NCBI GenBank assembly: GCA_949499045.1
Contig: CATEEE010000125.1
Coordinates: 1 to 27,278, forward strand
Origin: Marinobacterium sp. xm-d-530
GTDB taxonomy: Bacteria; Pseudomonadota; Gammaproteobacteria; Pseudomonadales; Balneatricaceae
Length of the DNA stretch: 27,278 nucleotides
Reading direction: 5' to 3'
The notes beneath the pieces are model-generated. The model was not told where the DNA came from. It saw only the letters and a program-made list of their open reading frames with translations, and ran no database searches. Made by a program: the position numbers and the translations under genes. The first letter of the stretch is position 1. Each line of letters starts with the position of its first letter. This document shows, piece after piece, positions 22,383-27,278 of this stretch.

Positions 22383-22417
22383 AAAAGCCGCACCTGCTTA
22401 CAGTAGTTGCGGCTTTT
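22383..22417 (+). terminator. Rho-independent terminator between acpP and fabF
   Basis: AAAAGCCGCA (22383-22392) and TGCGGCTTTT (22408-22417) form a perfect 10-base inverted repeat, followed by CTTTTATT. It would set acpP mRNA above fabF mRNA; fabF then depends on read-through or a promoter in the short remaining gap. Confidence 0.88.
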
Positions 22418-22445
22418 CTTTTATTAGTCCAGCGGAGAGTTTTAG

Positions 22446-23684
22446 ATGTCGCGCAATCGAGTTGTAGTCACAGGTCTTGGTCTATTAACACCTGTTGGTC
22501 AAACGGTCGATGACACTTGGTCAAATATTCTTGCAGGAAAGAGTGGTGCTGGCCCAATTGAGCACTTTGATGCTTCGGCTTTCAGCACACGTTTCTCATC
22601 ATCTGTTAAAGATTTCCAACTAGAGCCTTACCTCAACCCTAAAGAAGCTCGCAAGATGGATCTTTTCATTCAATACGGCATGGTTGCTGCTATTCAGGCA
22701 GTTGAAGATTCCGGTATTGAAGTCTCAGAAGAGAATGCGCCGCGCATTGGTTGTGCCATTGGCTCGGGTATTGGTGGTCTACCAATGATCGAAAACACAC
22801 ACGACATACTGAATAAGTCAGGTCCTCGTCGTGTCTCCCCATTTTTCGTTCCTGGCAGCATCATTAATATGATAGCCGGTAACCTGGCGATTAAATATGG
22901 CTTCCGTGGACCCAATATTGCGATCACAACGGCCTGTACAACCGGTACTCACAACATTGGTCATGCGATGCGTATGATCCAATACGGTGATGCGGATGTG
23001 ATGATTGCAGGTGGTTCAGAGATGGCTACAACCCCACTGGGTTTGGGTGGTTTTGCGGCTGCACGTGCACTTTCGAGTCGTAACGATGATCCACAAGCGG
23101 CGAGCCGCCCATGGGACCGTGATCGTGATGGTTTTGTACTGGGTGATGGTGCCGGAATGTTGGTGCTTGAGTCCTACGAACACGCTAAAGCACGCGGTGC
23201 GAAGATCTACTGTGAGTTGAGTGGTTTCGGTATGAGTGATGATGCCTACCACATGACCTCACCACCAGAAGATGGTGCTGGTGCGGCTCTGTCGATGGCG
23301 AATGCGATCAAAGATTCTGGTCTGAATGTTGATCAAATCAACTACATAAACGCCCATGGTACGTCGACTCCAGCCGGTGATATTGCTGAATCCAATGCGG
23401 CTAAAGCGGTGTTGGGAAGTGCAGCTTCTGATGTTCGTATGAGCTCGACTAAATCCATGATTGGTCACCTATTAGGCGCTGCTGGCGCGGTAGAGGCTGC
23501 ATTCTGTGTGCTTGCTCTGCGTGATCAAGTCGCTCCACCGACCATTAACTTGGATAACCCAAGCGAGGGTTGTGACCTTAACTATGTGGCTCACACTACC
23601 CAAGAGGCGAAGCTGTTTGCCGCAATGTCGAACTCATTTGGGTTCGGGGGCACAAACGGTACACTCATATTTAACAAGATCTAA
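22446..23684 (+). CDS. fabF: 3-oxoacyl-ACP synthase II
   Basis: Condensing enzyme that elongates acyl-ACP and, in the FabF type, extends unsaturated C16 chains. The 412-residue protein has the Cys-His-His triad C164 (TTACTTGTHN), H304 (NAHGTSTPAGD) and H341 (GHLLGAAGAVEA), plus the C-terminal NSFGFGGTNG. GGAGAG precedes ATG 22446. In Pseudomonas, pabC follows; here the next frame is mltG, with a strong hairpin starting 9 bases after the fabF stop. Confidence 0.97.
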   Translation: MSRNRVVVTGLGLLTPVGQTVDDTWSNILAGKSGAGPIEHFDASAFSTRFSSSVKDFQLEPYLNPKEARKMDLFIQYGMVAAIQAVEDSGIEVSEENAPRIGCAIGSGIGGLPMIENTHDILNKSGPRRVSPFFVPGSIINMIAGNLAIKYGFRGPNIAITTACTTGTHNIGHAMRMIQYGDADVMIAGGSEMATTPLGLGGFAAARALSSRNDDPQAASRPWDRDRDGFVLGDGAGMLVLESYEHAKARGAKIYCELSGFGMSDDAYHMTSPPEDGAGAALSMANAIKDSGLNVDQINYINAHGTSTPAGDIAESNAAKAVLGSAASDVRMSSTKSMIGHLLGAAGAVEAAFCVLALRDQVAPPTINLDNPSEGCDLNYVAHTTQEAKLFAAMSNSFGFGGTNGTLIFNKI

Positions 23685-23692
23685 CAATTGTT

Positions 23693-23719
23693 GAGTCGGG
23701 TGCCTTCAGGCCCCGACTC
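23693..23719 (+). repeat. Strong hairpin at the fabF-mltG junction
   Basis: GAGTCGGG (23693-23700) pairs with CCCGACTC (23712-23719). After a bulged T, GCC (23702-23704) pairs with GGC (23709-23711) around TTCA. The stem is GC-rich and 11 pairs long. No T run follows, so it is not a classical terminator. It could be a processing or mRNA-stabilising element, or a remnant at the place where pabC usually sits. Confidence 0.65.
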
Positions 23720-23750
23720 TAATCGATTGCTAACGTCATTGGGTTTAGGT

Positions 23751-24788
23751 TTGTTAAAACGAATCGTTTTCGCACTTGTTTTTACTCTTATGGTTCTAGC
23801 TGCTGTCGGATGGAACCAGTACCAGTCTGTTCTTGATCTTCCGAAACAGCGTCTTGCTCTTCAGCAACCGACTACCTTCACTGTTCCTGCCGGCTACACC
23901 GCTTCACGTTTGGTTCAAGAGTTATCAGAACGTCAATGGCTTGATGAGCCGTTAAAACTTAAGCTGCTATTTAAGCTTCAGCCAGAACTTACAAAGTTGC
24001 GAAGCGGTGAGTATGAGATACGGGTGGGAGATACCCTTGAGGCACTTCTTGATCGTCTGATTTCGGGGCGGTCAGTACAGTATCGAGTGACCCTCATTGA
24101 GGGTGCGACCGTTAAAGAGATGCTGGAAATTCTTGCTAACAATAAACAACTCGAGAAAACCTTAAGTGCTACGGATGCTGTCACTCTCTCGAGTGAACTG
24201 AACCTCAAATCGGATTCAGCTGAAGGGCTGTTTTTAGCAGAGACCTACTATTTTGAACGCGGCACATCTGACAGAGAGCTATTGCTACGGGCACATAAAA
24301 TGCTCAATGATGTTTTAGATAAACATTGGCAGAGTCGTGATGAAAAGTTACCCCTCAAGACGCCTTACGAAGCCCTGATTCTGGCCTCTATCATTGAGAA
24401 AGAGACCGGACTGAGTAGTGAGAGAGGCCAGATTTCTGGAGTCTTTATTCGTCGGTTGAATCGCGGGATGCGACTGCAAACAGATCCTACTGTGATCTAC
24501 GGTTTAGGTGATCGTTACCAAGGTAATCTGACCCGTAAGCACCTAAAAGAGACGACACCTTATAACACCTATAGAATACCCGCTTTACCGCCCACCCCTA
24601 TCGCATTGGTGGGTGAAGAGGCCATTGTCGCATCACTAAATCCAGAGCCCGGTAAGGCGCTCTATTTTGTCGCCAAAGGTGACGGTTCACACCAGTTTTC
24701 AGATACACTAGAACAACACAATCGCGCCGTAAGAGAGTATCAATTGAAGCGTCGCAAAGATTATCGTTCTTCACCAGAGGCCAACTAA
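23751..24788 (+). CDS. mltG: Endolytic murein transglycosylase MltG (YceG)
   Basis: Inner-membrane enzyme that cuts nascent peptidoglycan strands and helps set glycan length. One N-terminal membrane segment (IVFALVFTLMVLAAVGW) is followed by the YceG domain. The catalytic Glu is in ASIIEKETGLSSE, and the conserved RLQTDPTVIYGLG, YNTYRIPALPPTPIA and YFVAKGDGSHQFS are present. The start is uncertain. The frame is open from TTG 23688, but that stretch lies in a hairpin and no ATG occurs until 23790. TTG 23751 gives a protein of 345 residues with a short cytoplasmic tail, as in homologues. Ribosome binding sites are poor for all choices. The stop overlaps the tmk start by one base. Confidence 0.9.
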   Translation: MLKRIVFALVFTLMVLAAVGWNQYQSVLDLPKQRLALQQPTTFTVPAGYTASRLVQELSERQWLDEPLKLKLLFKLQPELTKLRSGEYEIRVGDTLEALLDRLISGRSVQYRVTLIEGATVKEMLEILANNKQLEKTLSATDAVTLSSELNLKSDSAEGLFLAETYYFERGTSDRELLLRAHKMLNDVLDKHWQSRDEKLPLKTPYEALILASIIEKETGLSSERGQISGVFIRRLNRGMRLQTDPTVIYGLGDRYQGNLTRKHLKETTPYNTYRIPALPPTPIALVGEEAIVASLNPEPGKALYFVAKGDGSHQFSDTLEQHNRAVREYQLKRRKDYRSSPEAN

Positions 24789-25414
24789 TGCTAGGCAAGT
24801 TCATTACACTCGAAGGTGGTGAAGGGGTCGGTAAAACGACCAACTTAAACTACATTCAAAACTGTCTCGAGTCGTCCGGTATCGATCTGGTCGTAACACG
24901 TGAGCCAGGTGGGACTGAATTAGCCGAGCAGATTCGCGAGCTACTTTTAACACCACGATCCGAATCGGTGTCAGAGATGACCGAGCTGCTTCTGGTATTT
25001 GCAGCTAGAGCGCAGCATATCGAAACCCTCATTAAACCCGCTTTGGCTGAGGGGAAATGGGTGCTCTGTGATCGTTTTATTGATGCCACTCATGCTTACC
25101 AGGGCGGTGGCCGAGCGATGAATCAAACGATTATTGATCGGTTAGAATCGATGGTGTTGTCTGACCTCCAGCCTGATCTAACACTACTGCTCGATCTGCC
25201 TGTTGAGGTGGGTATGAGTCGTGCACGTGCACGAGCTGCACTGGATCGTTTCGAGCAGGAGGAGATGAGCTTCTTCGGACGTGTACGTGATCGTTATTTA
25301 GAACGCGCTGCAGCTTCAGATGGACGTATTCGTATCATTGATGCGGAACCGGCCATACCTCAGGTTCAAGCTCAAATAGCGGCAGTGCTGAGTGAGTTTG
25401 GAGTTGCCGTGTGA
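24788..25414 (+). CDS. tmk: Thymidylate kinase
   Basis: Phosphorylates dTMP to dTDP for DNA synthesis. The 208-residue enzyme has the P-loop GGEGVGKTT (10-18), the TREPGGTELAEQIR segment, the DRF motif in LCDRFIDATHAYQGGGR and a lid with basic residues after DLPVEVGMSRARAR. Its ATG overlaps the mltG stop (TAATG) and its TGA overlaps the holB GTG (GTGA), so it lies in a coupled cascade. Confidence 0.97.
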   Translation: MLGKFITLEGGEGVGKTTNLNYIQNCLESSGIDLVVTREPGGTELAEQIRELLLTPRSESVSEMTELLLVFAARAQHIETLIKPALAEGKWVLCDRFIDATHAYQGGGRAMNQTIIDRLESMVLSDLQPDLTLLLDLPVEVGMSRARARAALDRFEQEEMSFFGRVRDRYLERAAASDGRIRIIDAEPAIPQVQAQIAAVLSEFGVAV

Positions 25415-26397
25415 GCATTCTTCCTTGGCAGACAGATTACTGGCAACGTATTGATCAGTTGATCGCGAACAACAAGTTGCCCCATGCACTGTTATTAGCC
25501 GGACATAAAGGGGTCGGTAAACGCGCCTTTGCAGAACACTTAGCTAAACGCCTGCTCTGCAATAATCCTCAAGGTTCAGAGCCCTGTGGACAGTGTAAAA
25601 CCTGTGAACTGATTCAACACGAAACACACCCAGATCTACTTCATCTCTCACCTGAAGAGGCCGGTAAAGTGATTAAAGTGGATCAGGTGCGTGAAACCAT
25701 CGATCGCCTGCACGGTACGGCACAGCAGGGTGGGTATCGTGTCTTGATCATAGATCCCGCAGAAGAGATGAATATCTCCGCAGCCAATGCGCTGCTTAAA
25801 ACCCTCGAAGAGCCAGGCAATAACACCCTAATTCTTCTGGTTGTTCACCAGTTGGGACAGGTCATGCCAACGATTCGCAGTCGTTGTCAAAGAGTTGAAT
25901 TCACACTGCCTGAAGCCAGTTTGGCGATCGATTGGTTGTCTGAAAAACTGCAATTGCCACCTGAAAAAGCTAAAGGTTACTTAGGCTTAGCGCAAGGTGC
26001 TCCACTAACGGCTTACGACTGGAAGTCTGGAGGTGCTACTGATCTTCGTGCTAATTTTTTGGGTGGTTTAGCTGATCTGTTGCGTGCTCGAGTCAGCCCG
26101 GTTGCTCTGGCTGAAAAATACCAAAAAGAGGATCTGCGTCTGCCGCTCATTTGGTGGCAATCTCTTTTGGGTGATATTGTGAGAGTTCAGATGGCGCAAG
26201 ATGAAGGGCCTCGCATCAATTTAGATATGCGCAAGATGGTGGATTCGGTTGCTAAACAGGCCAATGCGAGTCGTGTGCTGAAATTGTATGAGTCAGTCCA
26301 AGTTGAATTGAGTGCTATTCAACGGCACCTAAACCCCAATAAACAGCTACTATTAGAGAAGTTGTTCTTTGATTGGAAAGAGTTGAGTGTTAAGTAA
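25411..26397 (+). CDS. holB: DNA polymerase III subunit delta'
   Basis: Stator subunit of the clamp loader. The 328-residue AAA+ protein has a Walker A-like GHKGVGKR (31-38) with Arg in place of the usual Ser/Thr, so nucleotide hydrolysis is not expected. A zinc module has C50, C59, C62 and C65, and the SRC motif occurs in TIRSRCQRVEF. The start is GTG 25411, inside the tmk stop. The stop overlaps the pilZ start by one base. Confidence 0.95.
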   Translation: MSILPWQTDYWQRIDQLIANNKLPHALLLAGHKGVGKRAFAEHLAKRLLCNNPQGSEPCGQCKTCELIQHETHPDLLHLSPEEAGKVIKVDQVRETIDRLHGTAQQGGYRVLIIDPAEEMNISAANALLKTLEEPGNNTLILLVVHQLGQVMPTIRSRCQRVEFTLPEASLAIDWLSEKLQLPPEKAKGYLGLAQGAPLTAYDWKSGGATDLRANFLGGLADLLRARVSPVALAEKYQKEDLRLPLIWWQSLLGDIVRVQMAQDEGPRINLDMRKMVDSVAKQANASRVLKLYESVQVELSAIQRHLNPNKQLLLEKLFFDWKELSVK

Positions 26398-26750
26398 TGG
26401 TTGAGTCAGTTAAGTCAGAGAATCACGGCATTCTTGGTCTCGTTATTCATACGAAAGAGGATCTCTATCGTGCTTACATGCCGTTCTTAGAGCGTGGTGG
26501 TCTGTTTATACCAACCAAAGATCAGTACGAGTTAGGCGAAGAGATCTTTCTTCTGCTCTCGCTTATGGGTGAGCCAGATAAGATTCCTGTCACGGGTAAA
26601 GTGGTCTGGCAGACCCCTAAAAACGCTCAGGGCGGTAAAGTGCCTGGGATTGGTATTCAACTCTCATCTGACGAGACCGAGCTGCTCAAGAAGATTGATA
26701 CCTATCTTGCAGGGGCACACGAATCCGGTCGACAAACGCTGACCATTTAA
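26397..26750 (+). CDS. pilZ: Type IV pilus protein PilZ
   Basis: Small cytoplasmic protein needed for type IV pilus assembly in Pseudomonas and Xanthomonas. The 117-residue sequence follows the founding PilZ (PA2960) closely: AYMPFLERGGLFIPT, LGEEIFLLLSLMGEPDKIPVTGKVVW, PGIGIQLS and IDTYLAG. The RxxxR and D/NxSxxG residues that bind cyclic di-GMP in other PilZ domains are not present, as in PA2960, so it probably acts through protein partners such as PilB/FimX. It starts at the holB stop (TAATG). Confidence 0.95.
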   Translation: MVESVKSENHGILGLVIHTKEDLYRAYMPFLERGGLFIPTKDQYELGEEIFLLLSLMGEPDKIPVTGKVVWQTPKNAQGGKVPGIGIQLSSDETELLKKIDTYLAGAHESGRQTLTI

Positions 26751-26777
26751 TTCTCATTTATTTTAAAGTTTACTCTT

Positions 26778-27278
26778 ATGTTCATCGATTCTCATTGTCA
26801 CTTAGATCGCTTAGATCTCTCTAAACACAACGATTCACTGACGGATCTACTGAATGATGCGCGTCAACGCGGCGTCTCTAAGATGCTCTGTGTTGGTATT
26901 GATATGAATCTCTATCCAGCGATGTTAAAGGCGATAGAGGGGCAATCTGATGTATTTGCATCCGTTGGAATTCACCCTTGCCACGTCGAAGAGAGCCCTT
27001 GGAACGAGACGCAAATTCGACAAGCAGTCGCAGCCAATCAACGTGTCGTAGCGCTAGGTGAGACAGGTCTCGATTTCTTCTATAAGACCGACACTAAAGA
27101 AGAACAGATTGACAGCTTTGCTAATCATCTAAGGCTTGGTAGTGAATTGGATCTGCCTATTATCATCCATACTCGAGAAGCGAGAGAGGCGACTTTAGAG
27201 GTGATGCAGGAGCATGCGGATCCAAACACCGCAGGTGTCATGCACTGCTTCACTGAAACAATGGATATGGCAATGCGC
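26778..27278 (+). CDS. tatD: TatD family metal-dependent hydrolase (3' truncated by window edge)
   Basis: The first 167 codons of a TatD/YcfH-type deoxyribonuclease-like hydrolase with a TIM-barrel metal site. Metal ligands visible are H6 and H8 (IDSHCHLD), Glu in ALGETGLDFFY and His in IIIHTREA. The MHCFTE motif is at the edge. The frame remains open at the window end; about 90-100 residues are missing. ATG 26778 is 27 bases after pilZ and has no clear ribosome binding site. The position after pilZ matches Pseudomonas. TatD proteins have nuclease activity, while the cellular role of this copy is not defined. Confidence 0.93.
   Translation, partial: MFIDSHCHLDRLDLSKHNDSLTDLLNDARQRGVSKMLCVGIDMNLYPAMLKAIEGQSDVFASVGIHPCHVEESPWNETQIRQAVAANQRVVALGETGLDFFYKTDTKEEQIDSFANHLRLGSELDLPIIIHTREAREATLEVMQEHADPNTAGVMHCFTETMDMAMR

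Overview
The window reads as chromosomal core DNA of a gammaproteobacterium, with AT/GC-balanced coding sequence. The best guide is the block from about 16.0 to 27.3 kb. Its order (HAD phosphatase, sppA, maf, yceD, rpmF, plsX, fabD, fabG, acpP, fabF, mltG, tmk, holB, pilZ, tatD) is that of the Pseudomonas aeruginosa chromosome around PA2974-PA2959. Two expected members are absent: pabC between fabF and mltG, and rluC before the HAD gene. A marine Oceanospirillales-like organism is a reasonable guess, but the genus cannot be read from this sequence. I see no rRNA, tRNA, CRISPR array, insertion sequence or prophage.

Layout. 1-1361: 3' part of an NADP-type succinate-semialdehyde dehydrogenase (gabD-like). 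1406-3636 (minus strand): a three-gene operon of TauD/TfdA dioxygenase, MarR regulator and class II aldolase/adducin-like protein, with a well-formed promoter and a perfect 8+8 palindrome over its -35 box. 3830-5551: quinone-linked D-lactate dehydrogenase (dld). 5610-6677 (minus): Tyr-type DAHP synthase (aroF). 6864-9079: dsbD and a small periplasmic c-type cytochrome. 9129-11056 (minus): isochorismatase-like hydrolase, a DUF2889 protein and the PEP synthase regulator ppsR, divergent from ppsA (11219-13588). 13688-15031: cvfB-like S1 protein and rraA. 15032-15348: gene-poor interval that may hold a small RNA with a 30-codon ORF. 15349-15975 (minus): lytic transglycosylase. 15999-27278: the conserved envelope, fatty-acid and replication block, with maf alone on the minus strand.

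How the genes fit together. dld (D-lactate to pyruvate), ppsA with its control kinase/phosphorylase ppsR (pyruvate to PEP) and aroF (PEP plus erythrose 4-phosphate to DAHP) form a lactate-to-PEP-to-aromatics line. plsX, fabD, fabG, acpP and fabF supply ACP and fatty acyl chains for phospholipid. mltG, tmk, holB and pilZ are packed with overlapping stop/start codons, so they are probably translationally coupled.

Most of the window is ordinary core genome, and I found no clear novel multi-gene system. The best leads are the candidate small RNA/micro-ORF at about 15.13-15.31 kb, the MarR-controlled dioxygenase/aldolase operon with unknown substrate, a predicted leaderless yceD mRNA, nested palindromes at the fabD promoter, and a strong hairpin where pabC is missing.
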